DNA of 64,000 nucleotides from Baylisascaris procyonis (GCA_037389465.1 JAZARR010000266.1:3100001-3164000); one strand, 5' to 3'; positions 1 through 9,446 are shown, counted from the first letter of the stretch. The notes: generated by a model from the letters alone, not told the origin. Program-made: numbers and translations.

Positions 1-10
1 TTCATATGTA

Positions 11-83
11 GCCATGATAGCTCAGCAGGGAGAGCGATAGACTGAAGATCTAAACGTGGCCGGTTCGATCCCGGCTCGTGGCA
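11..83 (+). tRNA. tRNA-Phe(GAA), copy 1
   Basis: 73 nt. D and T arms pair; the anticodon stem has one A-A mismatch (ATAGA/TCTAA). No T-run within 40 nt downstream. Confidence 0.65.
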
Positions 84-203
84 GCGGGCTATGGACTATG
101 CTTGTGCAATAACCCCGAATCACCCGAAACAAAGATAACATGTTTCAAACACATGCTGGTGCTACTGAGATTTTATCACAAGTCCAGCATTATTTCATAA
201 GTA

Positions 204-275
204 GCCATGATAGGTCAGGAGGGAGAGCGTTCGACTGAAGATCTAAAGTCGACGGTTCGATCCCGGCTCGTGGCA
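204..275 (+). pseudogene. tRNA-Phe-like copy 2
   Basis: 72 nt. The D stem is broken (GGTC/GAGC), the anticodon stem has a C-T mismatch, 1 nt is missing from the variable region and the T stem has one mismatch. Confidence 0.65.
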
Positions 276-395
276 ACTAGATAATGGACTCCCTTGATGC
301 AATGAGCCGCAATAACCCGAAACAAGGTCACATGTTTCAAACAGATGGTGGTGCTGCTGAGATTTTATCACAAGTCCAGCATTATTTCATATGTA

Positions 396-468
396 GCCAT
401 GATATTTCAGCAGGGAGAGCGTTCGACTGAAGATCTAAAGGTCGATGGTTCGATCCCGGCTCGTGGCA
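396..468 (+). pseudogene. tRNA-Phe-like copy 3
   Basis: 73 nt. D stem altered to TTTC, C-T mismatch in the anticodon stem, T stem GATGG/CCGGC. Founder of a recurrent variant class. Confidence 0.65.
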
Positions 469-588
469 ACGGTCTATGGACTTTCCTTATGCAATAAACC
501 GGAATCACCCCAAACAAAGATCACATGTTTCAGGCGGATGGTGGTGCTACAGTTATTTTGCCACAAATACGGCATTATGTCACATATA

Positions 589-661
589 GCCATGATAGCT
601 CAGAAGGGAGAGCGTTCGACTGAAGATCCAAAGGTCGCCGGTTCGATCCGGGCTCGTGGCA
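589..661 (+). pseudogene. tRNA-Phe-like copy 4
   Basis: 73 nt. D stem intact; C-C mismatch in the anticodon stem (TTCGA/TCCAA); T-stem mismatch from CGGGC. Confidence 0.6.
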
Positions 662-781
662 ACGGGATTATGGACTACCTTGATGCAATAAGCCGCAATC
701 ACCCGAAACAAAGTCACATGTTTCAAACAGATGGTGGTGCTACAGGTATTTTGCCACAAATCCGGCATTATGTCACATGTA

Positions 782-854
782 GGCATGATAGGTCAGGAGG
801 GAGAGCGTTAGACTGAAGATCTAAACGTCGCCTGTTCGATCCCGGCTCGTGGCA
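782..854 (+). pseudogene. tRNA-Phe-like copy 5
   Basis: 73 nt. Acceptor begins GGCATGA, D stem is GGTC, T stem is GCCTG; the anticodon stem is intact. Confidence 0.6.
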
Positions 855-975
855 ACGGGATTATGGACCTTCTTTATGCAGTAATCCGGAATCACCCGAA
901 ACAAAGATCACATGTTTTAAACAGACGGCGGTGCTGCTTAGATTTTATCACAAATCCAGTATCATGTCACATGAA

Positions 976-1048
976 GCCATGATAGCTCAGCAGGGAGAGC
1001 TTTAGACTGAAGATCTAAAGGTCGCCGGTTCGATCCCGGCTCGTGGCA
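976..1048 (+). tRNA. tRNA-Phe(GAA), copy 6
   Basis: 73 nt. All four stems pair; the only change from consensus is T at the base before the anticodon stem. A TTTT run at 1062-1065, 14 nt downstream, is a plausible Pol III terminator. Confidence 0.8.
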
Positions 1049-1168
1049 ACGGTCTATGGACTTTTCTTGTGCAATAACCCGGCATCACCCGAAACAATGA
1101 TCACATGTTTCAGGCGGATGGTGGTGCAACAGGTATTTTGCCACAAATCCAGCATCATGTCACATGTA

Positions 1169-1241
1169 GCCATGATAGCTCAGCAGGGAGAGAGTTAGAC
1201 TGAAGATCTAAAGGTCGCCGGTTCGATCCCGGCTCGTGGCA
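1169..1241 (+). tRNA. tRNA-Phe(GAA), copy 7
   Basis: 73 nt. Intact except one D-stem mismatch (GAGA). TTTT lies about 14 nt downstream. Confidence 0.75.
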
Positions 1242-1361
1242 ACGGTCTATGGACTTTTCTTGTGCAATAACCCGGAATCACCCGAAACAATGATCACATG
1301 TTTCAAACAGATGGTGGTGCTACTGCGATTTTATCACAAGTCCAGCATTATTTCAGATGTA

Positions 1362-1432
1362 GCCATGATACCTCAACAGGGAGAGCGTTCGACTGAAGAT
1401 CTAAAGGTCGCCTTTCGATCCGGCTCGTGGCA
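1362..1432 (+). pseudogene. tRNA-Phe-like copy 8, T-arm deletion
   Basis: 71 nt. Two nucleotides are missing from the T arm (GCCTTTCGATCCGGC), D stem CCTC, C-T mismatch in the anticodon stem. Confidence 0.7.
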
Positions 1433-1552
1433 ACGGGATTATGGACTTTCTTTATGCAATAATCCGGAACCACCCGAAACAAAGTCACATGTTTCAAACA
1501 GATGGTTGTGCTACAGGTATTTTGCCACAAATCCAGCATTATTTCATATGTA

Positions 1553-1625
1553 GCCATGATAGGTCAATAGCGAGAGGGTTAGACTGAAGATCTAAAGGTC
1601 GCCGTTTCGATCCCGGCTCGTGGCA
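1553..1625 (+). pseudogene. tRNA-Phe-like copy 9
   Basis: 73 nt. Altered D arm (GGTC, loop AATAGCGA), anticodon stem intact, T stem GCCGT. Confidence 0.6.
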
Positions 1626-1746
1626 ACGGGGGTTATGGACTACCTTGATGCAATAAGCCGCAATAACCCGAAACAAAGTCACATGTTTCAAACAGATGGT
1701 GGTGCTGCTGAGATTTTATCACAAGTCCAGCATTATTTCATATGTA

Positions 1747-1819
1747 GCCATGATATTTCAGCAGGGAGAGCGTTCGACTGAAGATCTAAAGGTCGATGGT
1801 TCGATCCCGGCTCGTGGCA
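1747..1819 (+). pseudogene. tRNA-Phe-like copy 10
   Basis: 73 nt. Same defects as the copy at 396. Confidence 0.65.
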
Positions 1820-1939
1820 ACGGTCTATGGACTTTCCTTATGCAATAAACCGGAATCACCCCAAACAAGGATCACATGTTTCAGGCGGATGGTGGTGCTA
1901 CAGGTATTTTGCCACAAATACGGCATTATGTCACATATG

Positions 1940-2012
1940 GCCATGATAGCTCAGCAGGGAGGGCGTTAGACTGAAGATCTAAAGGTCGCCGGTTCGATCC
2001 CGGCTCGTGGCA
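1940..2012 (+). tRNA. tRNA-Phe(GAA), copy 11
   Basis: 73 nt. All stems pair, with one T-G wobble in the D stem (GGGC). No close T-run follows. Confidence 0.75.
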
Positions 2013-2132
2013 GCGGGCTATGGACTATGCTTGTGCAATAACCCGGAATCACCCGAAACAAAGATCACATGTTTTAAACAGACGGCGGTGCTGCTTAGAT
2101 TTTATCACAAATCCAGTATCATGTCACATGAA

Positions 2133-2203
2133 GCCATGATAGCTCAGCAGGGAGAGCGTTCGACTGAAGATCTAAAGGTCGCCTTTCGATCCGGCTCGTG
2201 GCA
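2133..2203 (+). pseudogene. tRNA-Phe-like copy 12, T-arm deletion
   Basis: 71 nt. D arm intact, C-T mismatch in the anticodon stem, 2-nt T-arm deletion. Confidence 0.7.
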
Positions 2204-2323
2204 ACGGGATTATGGACTTTCTTTATGCAATAATCCGGAACCACCCGAAACAAAGTCACATGTTTCAAACAGATGGTTGTGCTACAGGTATTTTGCCACA
2301 AATCCAGCATTATTTCATATGTA

Positions 2324-2396
2324 GCCATGATAGGTCAATAGGGAGAGCGTTAGACTGAAGATCTAAAGGTCCCCGGTTCGATCCGGGCTCGTGGCA
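2324..2396 (+). pseudogene. tRNA-Phe-like copy 13
   Basis: 73 nt. D stem GGTC, T stem altered on both sides. Confidence 0.6.
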
Positions 2397-2516
2397 ACGG
2401 GATTACGGACTACCTTGATGCAATAAGCCGCAATAACCCGAAACAAAGTCACATGTTTCAAACAGACGCTTGTGCTACAGGTATTTTGCCACAAAACCAG
2501 CATTATTTCATAAGTA

Positions 2517-2589
2517 GGCATGACAGCTCAGCAGGGAGAGCATTAGACTGAAGATCTAAAGGTCGCCGGTTCGATCCCGGCTCGTGGCA
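2517..2589 (+). tRNA. tRNA-Phe(GAA), copy 14
   Basis: 73 nt. Acceptor GGCATGA gives one mismatch; the other stems pair. A TTTT run follows about 15 nt downstream. Confidence 0.6.
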
Positions 2590-2709
2590 GCGGGCTATGG
2601 ACTTTTCTTATGCAATAACCCGGAATCACCCGAAACAAAGATCACATGTTTCAAACAGATGGTGGCGCTACTGAGATTTTATCACAAGTCCAGCATTATT
2701 TCAGATGTA

Positions 2710-2780
2710 GCCATGATACCTCAGCAGGGAGAGCGTTCCACTGAAGATCTAAAGGTCGCCTTTCGATCCGGCTCGTGGCA
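2710..2780 (+). pseudogene. tRNA-Phe-like copy 15, T-arm deletion
   Basis: 71 nt. D stem CCTC, anticodon stem TTCCA, 2-nt T-arm deletion. Confidence 0.7.
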
Positions 2781-2900
2781 ACGGGATTATGGACTTTCTT
2801 TATGCAATAATCCGGAACCACCCGAAACAAAGTCACATGTTTCAAACAGATGGTTGTGCTACAGGTATTTTGCCACAAATCCAGCACTATGTGACATGTA

Positions 2901-2973
2901 GCCATGATAGCTCAGCAGGGAGAGCGTTAGACTGAAGATCTAAAGGTCGCCGGTTCGATCCGGGCTCGTGGCA
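2901..2973 (+). tRNA. tRNA-Phe(GAA), copy 16
   Basis: 73 nt. Intact apart from one T-stem mismatch (CGGGC). Confidence 0.75.
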
Positions 2974-3093
2974 ACGGGATTATGGACTAACTTGATGCAA
3001 TAAGCCGCAATAACCCGAAACAAAGTCACATGTTTCAAACAGATGCTTGTGCTACAGGTATTTCGCCACAAAACCAGCATTATTTCATATGTA

Positions 3094-3164
3094 GCCATGA
3101 TAGCTCAGCAAGGAGAGCGTTCCACTGAAGATCTAAAGGTCGCCTTTCGATCCGGCTCGTGGCA
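3094..3164 (+). pseudogene. tRNA-Phe-like copy 17, T-arm deletion
   Basis: 71 nt. D loop AGCAAGGA, anticodon stem TTCCA, 2-nt T-arm deletion. Confidence 0.7.
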
Positions 3165-3284
3165 ACGGGATTATGGACTTTCTTTATGCAATAATCCGGA
3201 ACCACCCGAAACAAAGTCACATGTTTCAAACAGATGGTGGTGCTACTGCGATTTTATCACAAGTCCAGCATTATTTCAGATGTA

Positions 3285-3355
3285 GCCATGATACCTCAGC
3301 AGGGAGAGCGTTCGACTGAAGATCTAAAGGTCGCCTTTCGATCCGCCTCGTGGCA
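3285..3355 (+). pseudogene. tRNA-Phe-like copy 18, T-arm deletion
   Basis: 71 nt. D stem CCTC, C-T mismatch, T-arm deletion plus an extra change (CGCCTCG). Confidence 0.7.
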
Positions 3356-3475
3356 ACGGGATTATGGACTCCCTTGATGCAATGAGCCGCAATAACCCGA
3401 AACAAGGTCACATGTTTCAAACAGATGGTGGTGCTGCTGAGATTTTATCACAAGTCCAGCATTATTTCATATGTA

Positions 3476-3548
3476 GCCATGATATTTCAGCAGGGAGAGC
3501 GTTCGACTGAAGATCTAAAGGTCGATGGTTCGATCCCGGCTCGTGGCA
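3476..3548 (+). pseudogene. tRNA-Phe-like copy 19
   Basis: Duplicate of the copy at 396 (shift 3080), same defects. Confidence 0.65.
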
Positions 3549-3668
3549 ACGGTCTATGGACTTTCCTTATGCAATAAACCGGAATCACCCCAAACAAAGA
3601 TCACATGTTTCAGGCGGATGGTGGTGCTACAGTTATTTTGCCACAAATACGGCATTATGTCACATATA

Positions 3669-3741
3669 GCCATGATAGCTCAGCAGGGAGAGCGTTCGAC
3701 TGAAGATCCAAAGGTCGCCGGTTCGATCCGGGCTCGTGGCA
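3669..3741 (+). pseudogene. tRNA-Phe-like copy 20
   Basis: Duplicate of the copy at 589 but with the consensus D loop AGCAGGGA. Confidence 0.6.
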
Positions 3742-3861
3742 ACGGGATTATGGACTACCTTGATGCAATAAGCCGCAATCACCCGAAACAAAGTCACATG
3801 TTTCAAACAGATGGTGGTGCTACAGGTATTTTGCCACAAATCCGGCATTATGTCACATGTA

Positions 3862-3934
3862 GGCATGATAGGTCAGGAGGGAGAGCGTTAGACTGAAGAT
3901 CTAAACGTCGCCTGTTCGATCCCGGCTCGTGGCA
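3862..3934 (+). pseudogene. tRNA-Phe-like copy 21
   Basis: Duplicate of the copy at 782. Confidence 0.6.
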
Positions 3935-4055
3935 ACGGGATTATGGACCTTCTTTATGCAGTAATCCGGAATCACCCGAAACAAAGATCACATGTTTTAA
4001 ACAGACGGCGGTGCTGCTTAGATTTTATCACAAATCCAGTATCATGTCACATGAA

Positions 4056-4128
4056 GCCATGATAGCTCAGCAGGGAGAGCTTTAGACTGAAGATCTAAAG
4101 GTCGCCGGTTCGATCCCGGCTCGTGGCA
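4056..4128 (+). tRNA. tRNA-Phe(GAA), copy 22
   Basis: Duplicate of the intact copy at 976, with the same proximal TTTT. Confidence 0.8.
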
Positions 4129-4248
4129 ACGGTCTATGGACTTTTCTTGTGCAATAACCCGGCATCACCCGAAACAATGATCACATGTTTCAGGCGGATG
4201 GTGGTGCAACAGGTATTTTGCCACAAATCCAGCATCATGTCACATGTA

Positions 4249-4321
4249 GCCATGATAGCTCAGCAGGGAGAGAGTTAGACTGAAGATCTAAAGGTCGCCG
4301 GTTCGATCCCGGCTCGTGGCA
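4249..4321 (+). tRNA. tRNA-Phe(GAA), copy 23
   Basis: Duplicate of the copy at 1169, with proximal TTTT. Confidence 0.75.
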
Positions 4322-4441
4322 ACGGTCTATGGACTTTTCTTGTGCAATAACCCGGAATCACCCGAAACAATGATCACATGTTTCAAACAGATGGTGGTGC
4401 TACTGCGATTTTATCACAAGTCCAGCATTATTTCAGATGTA

Positions 4442-4512
4442 GCCATGATACCTCAGCAGGGAGAGCGTTCGACTGAAGATCTAAAGGTCGCCTTTCGATC
4501 CGGCTCGTGGCA
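4442..4512 (+). pseudogene. tRNA-Phe-like copy 24, T-arm deletion
   Basis: Duplicate of the copy at 1362 with one D-loop difference. Confidence 0.7.
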
Positions 4513-4632
4513 ACGGGATTATGGACTTTCTTTATGCAATAATCCGGAACCACCCGAAACAAAGTCACATGTTTCAAAGAGATGGTTGTGCTACAGGTAT
4601 TTTGCCACAAATCCAGCATTATTTCATATGTA

Positions 4633-4705
4633 GCCATGATAGGTCAATAGGGAGAGGGTTAGACTGAAGATCTAAAGGTCGCCGTTTCGATCCCGGCTCG
4701 TGGCA
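4633..4705 (+). pseudogene. tRNA-Phe-like copy 25
   Basis: Duplicate of the copy at 1553 with one difference (GGGAGA for GCGAGA). Confidence 0.6.
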
Positions 4706-4825
4706 ACGGGATTATGGACTACCTTGATGCAATAAGCCGCAATAACCCGAAACAAAGTCACATGTTTCAAACAGATGGTGGTGCTACAGGTATTTTGCCA
4801 CAAAACCAGCATTATTTCATATGTA

Positions 4826-4898
4826 GCCATGATAGCTCAGCAGGGAGAGCGATAGACTGAAGATCTAAACGTGGCCGGTTCGATCCCGGCTCGTGGCA
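4826..4898 (+). tRNA. tRNA-Phe(GAA), copy 26
   Basis: Identical to the copy at 11; first unit of the second higher-order block. Confidence 0.65.
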
Positions 4899-5018
4899 GC
4901 GGGCTATGGACTATGCTTGTGCAATAACCCCGAATCACCCGAAACAAAGATAACATGTTTCAAACACATGCTGGTGCTACTGAGATTTTATCACAAGTCC
5001 AGCATTATTTCATAAGTA

Positions 5019-5090
5019 GCCATGATAGGTCAGGAGGGAGAGCGTTCGACTGAAGATCTAAAGTCGACGGTTCGATCCCGGCTCGTGGCA
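5019..5090 (+). pseudogene. tRNA-Phe-like copy 27
   Basis: Duplicate of the copy at 204. Confidence 0.65.
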
Positions 5091-5210
5091 ACTAGATAAT
5101 GGACTCCCTTGATGCAATGAGCCGCAATAACCCGAAACAAGGTCACATGTTTCAAACAGATGGTGGTGCTGCTGAGATTTTATCACAAGTCCAGCATTAT
5201 TTCATATGTA

Positions 5211-5283
5211 GCCATGATATTTCAGCAGGGAGAGCGTTCGACTGAAGATCTAAAGGTCGATGGTTCGATCCCGGCTCGTGGCA
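5211..5283 (+). pseudogene. tRNA-Phe-like copy 28
   Basis: Duplicate of the copy at 396. Confidence 0.65.
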
Positions 5284-5403
5284 ACGGTCTATGGACTTTC
5301 CTTATGCAATAAACCGGAATCACCCCAAACAAAGATCACATGTTTCAGGCGGATGGTGGTGCTACAGTTATTTTGCCACAAATACGGCATTATGTCACAT
5401 ATA

Positions 5404-5476
5404 GCCATGATAGCTCAGAAGGGAGAGCGTTCGACTGAAGATCCAAAGGTCGCCGGTTCGATCCGGGCTCGTGGCA
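5404..5476 (+). pseudogene. tRNA-Phe-like copy 29
   Basis: Duplicate of the copy at 589, including its private CAGAAGG. Confidence 0.6.
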
Positions 5477-5596
5477 ACGGGATTATGGACTACCTTGATG
5501 CAATAAGCCGCAATCACCCGAAACAAAGTCACATGTTTCAAACAGATGGTGGTGCTACAGGTATTTTGCCACAAATCCGGCATTATGTCACATGTA

Positions 5597-5669
5597 GGCA
5601 TGATAGGTCAGGAGGGAGAGCGTTAGACTGAAGATCTAAACGTCGCCTGTTCGATCCCGGCTCGTGGCA
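5597..5669 (+). pseudogene. tRNA-Phe-like copy 30
   Basis: Duplicate of the copy at 782. Confidence 0.6.
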
Positions 5670-5790
5670 ACGGGATTATGGACCTTCTTTATGCAGTAAT
5701 CCGGAATCACCCGAAACAAAGATCACATGTTTTAAACAGACGGCGGTGCTGCTTAGATTTTATCACAAATCCAGTATCATGTCACATGAA

Positions 5791-5863
5791 GCCATGATAG
5801 CTCAGCAGGGAGAGCTTTAGACTGAAGATCTAAAGGTCGCCGGTTCGATCCCGGCTCGTGGCA
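5791..5863 (+). tRNA. tRNA-Phe(GAA), copy 31
   Basis: Duplicate of the intact copy at 976, proximal TTTT retained. Confidence 0.8.
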
Positions 5864-5983
5864 ACGGTCTATGGACTTTTCTTGTGCAATAACCCGGCAT
5901 CACCCGAAACAATGATCACATGTTTCAGGCGGATGGTGGTGCAACAGGTATTTTGCCACAAATCCAGCATCATGTCACATGTA

Positions 5984-6056
5984 GCCATGATAGCTCAGCA
6001 GGGAGAGAGTTAGACTGAAGATCTAAAGGTCGCCGGTTCGATCCCGGCTCGTGGCA
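5984..6056 (+). tRNA. tRNA-Phe(GAA), copy 32
   Basis: Duplicate of the copy at 1169, proximal TTTT retained. Confidence 0.75.
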
Positions 6057-6176
6057 ACGGTCTATGGACTTTTCTTGTGCAATAACCCGGAATCACCCGA
6101 AACAATGATCACATGTTTCAAACAGATGGTGGTGCTACTGCGATTTTATCACAAGTCCAGCATTATTTCAGATGTA

Positions 6177-6247
6177 GCCATGATACCTCAACAGGGAGAG
6201 CGTTCGACTGAAGATCTAAAGGTCGCCTTTCGATCCGGCTCGTGGCA
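6177..6247 (+). pseudogene. tRNA-Phe-like copy 33, T-arm deletion
   Basis: Duplicate of the copy at 1362. Confidence 0.7.
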
Positions 6248-6367
6248 ACGGGATTATGGACTTTCTTTATGCAATAATCCGGAACCACCCGAAACAAAGT
6301 CACATGTTTCAAACAGATGGTTGTGCTACAGGTATTTTGCCACAAATCCAGCATTATTTCATATGTA

Positions 6368-6440
6368 GCCATGATAGGTCAATAGCGAGAGGGTTAGACT
6401 GAAGATCTAAAGGTCGCCGTTTCGATCCCGGCTCGTGGCA
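6368..6440 (+). pseudogene. tRNA-Phe-like copy 34
   Basis: Duplicate of the copy at 1553. Confidence 0.6.
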
Positions 6441-6561
6441 ACGGGGGTTATGGACTACCTTGATGCAATAAGCCGCAATAACCCGAAACAAAGTCACATG
6501 TTTCAAACAGATGGTGGTGCTGCTGAGATTTTATCACAAGTCCAGCATTATTTCATATGTA

Positions 6562-6634
6562 GCCATGATATTTCAGCAGGGAGAGCGTTCGACTGAAGAT
6601 CTAAAGGTCGATGGTTCGATCCCGGCTCGTGGCA
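6562..6634 (+). pseudogene. tRNA-Phe-like copy 35
   Basis: Duplicate of the copy at 1747. Confidence 0.65.
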
Positions 6635-6754
6635 ACGGTCTATGGACTTTCCTTATGCAATAAACCGGAATCACCCCAAACAAGGATCACATGTTTCAGG
6701 CGGATGGTGGTGCTACAGGTATTTTGCCACAAATACGGCATTATGTCACATATG

Positions 6755-6827
6755 GCCATGATAGCTCAGCAGGGAGGGCGTTAGACTGAAGATCTAAAGG
6801 TCGCCGGTTCGATCCCGGCTCGTGGCA
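6755..6827 (+). tRNA. tRNA-Phe(GAA), copy 36
   Basis: Duplicate of the copy at 1940; stems pair with one wobble. Confidence 0.75.
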
Positions 6828-6947
6828 GCGGGCTATGGACTATGCTTGTGCAATAACCCGGAATCACCCGAAACAAAGATCACATGTTTTAAACAGACGG
6901 CGGTGCTGCTTAGATTTTATCACAAATCCAGTATCATGTCACATGAA

Positions 6948-7018
6948 GCCATGATAGCTCAGCAGGGAGAGCGTTCGACTGAAGATCTAAAGGTCGCCTT
7001 TCGATCCGGCTCGTGGCA
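6948..7018 (+). pseudogene. tRNA-Phe-like copy 37, T-arm deletion
   Basis: Duplicate of the copy at 2133. Confidence 0.7.
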
Positions 7019-7138
7019 ACGGGATTATGGACTTTCTTTATGCAATAATCCGGAACCACCCGAAACAAAGTCACATGTTTCAAACAGATGGTTGTGCTAC
7101 AGGTATTTTGCCACAAATCCAGCATTATTTCATATGTA

Positions 7139-7211
7139 GCCATGATAGGTCAATAGGGAGAGCGTTAGACTGAAGATCTAAAGGTCCCCGGTTCGATCCG
7201 GGCTCGTGGCA
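7139..7211 (+). pseudogene. tRNA-Phe-like copy 38
   Basis: Duplicate of the copy at 2324. Confidence 0.6.
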
Positions 7212-7331
7212 ACGGGATTACGGACTACCTTGATGCAATAAGCCGCAATAACCCGAAACAAAGTCACATGTTTCAAACAGACGCTTGTGCTACAGGTATT
7301 TTGCCACAAAACCAGCATTATTTCATAAGTA

Positions 7332-7404
7332 GGCATGACAGCTCAGCAGGGAGAGCATTAGACTGAAGATCTAAAGGTCGCCGGTTCGATCCCGGCTCGT
7401 GGCA
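7332..7404 (+). tRNA. tRNA-Phe(GAA), copy 39
   Basis: Duplicate of the copy at 2517, proximal TTTT retained. Confidence 0.6.
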
Positions 7405-7524
7405 GCGGGCTATGGACTTTTCTTATGCAATAACCCGGAATCACCCGAAACAAAGATCACATGTTTCAAACAGATGGTGGCGCTACTGAGATTTTATCAC
7501 AAGTCCAGCATTATTTCAGATGTA

Positions 7525-7595
7525 GCCATGATACCTCAGCAGGGAGAGCGTTCCACTGAAGATCTAAAGGTCGCCTTTCGATCCGGCTCGTGGCA
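7525..7595 (+). pseudogene. tRNA-Phe-like copy 40, T-arm deletion
   Basis: Duplicate of the copy at 2710. Confidence 0.7.
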
Positions 7596-7715
7596 ACGGG
7601 ATTATGGACTTTCTTTATGCAATAATCCGGAACCACCCGAAACAAAGTCACATGTTTCAAACAGATGGTTGTGCTACAGGTATTTTGCCACAAATCCAGC
7701 ACTATGTGACATGTA

Positions 7716-7788
7716 GCCATGATAGCTCAGCAGGGAGAGCGTTAGACTGAAGATCTAAAGGTCGCCGGTTCGATCCGGGCTCGTGGCA
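7716..7788 (+). tRNA. tRNA-Phe(GAA), copy 41
   Basis: Duplicate of the copy at 2901; one T-stem mismatch. Confidence 0.75.
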
Positions 7789-7908
7789 ACGGGATTATGG
7801 ACTAACTTGATGCAATAAGCCGCAATAACCCGAAACAAAGTCACATGTTTCAAACAGATGCTTGTGCTACAGGTATTTCGCCACAAAACCAGCATTATTT
7901 CATATGTA

Positions 7909-7979
7909 GCCATGATAGCTCAGCAAGGAGAGCGTTCCACTGAAGATCTAAAGGTCGCCTTTCGATCCGGCTCGTGGCA
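7909..7979 (+). pseudogene. tRNA-Phe-like copy 42, T-arm deletion
   Basis: Duplicate of the copy at 3094; last unit inside the second higher-order block. Confidence 0.7.
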
Positions 7980-8099
7980 ACGGGATTATGGACTTTCTTT
8001 ATGCAATAATCCGGAACCACCCGAAACAAAGTCACATGTTTCAAACAGATGGTGGTGCTACAGGCATTTTGCCACAAATCCAGCATTATTTCATATGTA

Positions 8100-8172
8100 G
8101 GCATGATAGCTCAGCAGGGAGAGCGTTAGACTGAAGATCTCAAGGTCGCCGGTTCCACCCCGGCTCGTGGCA
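8100..8172 (+). pseudogene. tRNA-Phe-like copy 43
   Basis: 73 nt. Acceptor GGCATGA, and the T loop (internal promoter B box) is mutated to TTCCACC. Confidence 0.65.
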
Positions 8173-8289
8173 GCGGGCTATGGACCTTTCTGCAATAGCC
8201 CGGAATCACCCGAAACAAAGATCACATGTTTCAAACAGATGCTTCTGCTACAGGTATTTTGCCACAAAACCAGCATTATTTCATATGTA

Positions 8290-8362
8290 GCCGTGATAGC
8301 TCAGCAGGGAGAGCGTTAGACTGAAGATGTAAAGGTCGATGGTTCGATTAAGGCTCGTGGCA
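8290..8362 (+). pseudogene. tRNA-Phe-like copy 44
   Basis: 73 nt. Anticodon stem TTAGA/TGTAA, T arm GATGG TTCGATT AAGGC; cannot form a normal T stem. Confidence 0.65.
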
Positions 8363-8482
8363 ACGGGATTATGGACTTCCTTCATGGAATAATCCGGTAT
8401 CACCCGAAACAAAGTCACATGTTTCAAACAGATGGTGGTGCTACAGGTATTTTGCCACAAAACCAGCATTATTTCATATGTA

Positions 8483-8555
8483 GCCATGATAGCTCAGCAG
8501 GGAGAGCGTTAGACTGAAGATCTAAAGATCGCCGGTTCGATCCCGGCTCGTGGCA
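8483..8555 (+). tRNA. tRNA-Phe(GAA), copy 45, fully paired
   Basis: 73 nt with every stem paired, intact A and B boxes and anticodon GAA. Variable region AGATC. No TTTT until the middle of the spacer. Confidence 0.85.
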
Positions 8556-8675
8556 GAGGGTCATGGACCTTCCTTATGCAATAACCCGCAATCACCGGAA
8601 ACAAAGATCACATGTTTCAAACAGATGGTGGTGCTGCTGGGATTTTACCACAAATCCAGCATTATTTCATATGTA

Positions 8676-8748
8676 GCCATGATAGCTCAGCAGGGAGAGC
8701 GTTAGACTGAAGATCTAAAGATCGCCGGTTCGATCCCGGCTCGTGGCA
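8676..8748 (+). tRNA. tRNA-Phe(GAA), copy 46, fully paired
   Basis: Same sequence as the copy at 8483. Together they are the best cloverleaves in the array. Confidence 0.85.
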
Positions 8749-8868
8749 ACGGTCTATGGACTTTGCTTATGCAATAACCCGGAATCACCCGAAACAAAGA
8801 TCACATGTTTCAAACAGGTGGTGGTGCTACAGGTATTTTGCCACAAATACGGCATTATGTCACATATA

Positions 8869-8941
8869 CCTATGATAGCTCAGCAGGGAGAGCGCTAGAC
8901 TGAAGACCTAAAGGTCTCCGGTTCGATCCCGGCTCGTGGCA
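8869..8941 (+). pseudogene. tRNA-Phe-like copy 47
   Basis: Acceptor CCTATGA is badly mismatched; anticodon stem CTAGA/CCTAA; T stem TCCGG. Proximal TTTT present. Confidence 0.6.
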
Positions 8942-9061
8942 ACGGTCTATGGACTTTTCTTATGCAATAACCCGGAATCACCCGAAACAATGATCACATG
9001 TTTCAAACAGATGGTGGTGCTACAGGTATTTTGCCACAAATCCAGCATTATGTCACATGTA

Positions 9062-9133
9062 ACCATGATAGCTCAGCACGGAGAGCGTTAGACTGAAGAT
9101 CTAAAGGTCGCCGGTTCGATCCCGGTTCGTGCA
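9062..9133 (+). pseudogene. tRNA-Phe-like copy 48
   Basis: 72 nt. Acceptor starts A, and one G is missing from the 3' acceptor strand (TTCGTGCA). Confidence 0.6.
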
Positions 9134-9253
9134 ACGGGATTATGGACTAACTTGACGCAATAAGCCGCAATAACCCGAAACAAAGTCACATGTTTCAAAC
9201 AGATGCTTGTGCTACAGGTATTTTGCCACAAAACCAGCATTATTTCATATGTA

Positions 9254-9326
9254 GCCATGATAGGTCAGGAGGGAGAGCGTTCGACTGAAGATCTAAAGGT
9301 GGATGGTTCGATCCCGGCTCGTGGCA
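9254..9326 (+). pseudogene. tRNA-Phe-like copy 49
   Basis: D stem GGTC, C-T anticodon-stem mismatch, T stem GATGG. Confidence 0.6.
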
Positions 9327-9446
9327 ACGGGATTATGGACTCCCTTGATGCAATAAGCCGCAATAACCCGAAACAAAGTCACATGTTTCAAACAGATGGT
9401 GGTGCTGCTGAGATTTTATCAGAAGTCCAGCATTATTTCATATGTA

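Larger units (their letters stand above)
3366..4785 (+). repeat. Internal duplication of 286-1706 (shift 3080, 16 monomers)
   Basis: The unit order and private variants of 286-1706 recur here. Only scattered substitutions are seen, such as CAGAAGG at 600 against CAGCAGG at 3680, and CAATAGCGA at 1566 against CAATAGGGA at 4646. It therefore seems older than the 4815-bp duplication. Confidence 0.8.
1..4815 (+). repeat. Higher-order repeat block 1 (25 monomers, 4815 bp)
   Basis: Base 1 aligns with base 4816, and the two series stay in register for 3245 bp with almost no differences. For example, units at 396, 589, 1169, 2133, 2710 and 3094 recur at 5211, 5404, 5984, 6948, 7525 and 7909 with the same private mutations. 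The block contains its own internal duplication at a 3080-bp shift. Confidence 0.88.
4816..8060 (+). repeat. Higher-order repeat block 2 (partial, 3245 bp)
   Basis: This is a second copy of bases 1-3245, aligned without gaps at a shift of 4815. The match ends inside a spacer: at 3246 the sequence reads TGCGAT where 8061 reads AGGCAT. After that the monomers are in a different order. Confidence 0.88.
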
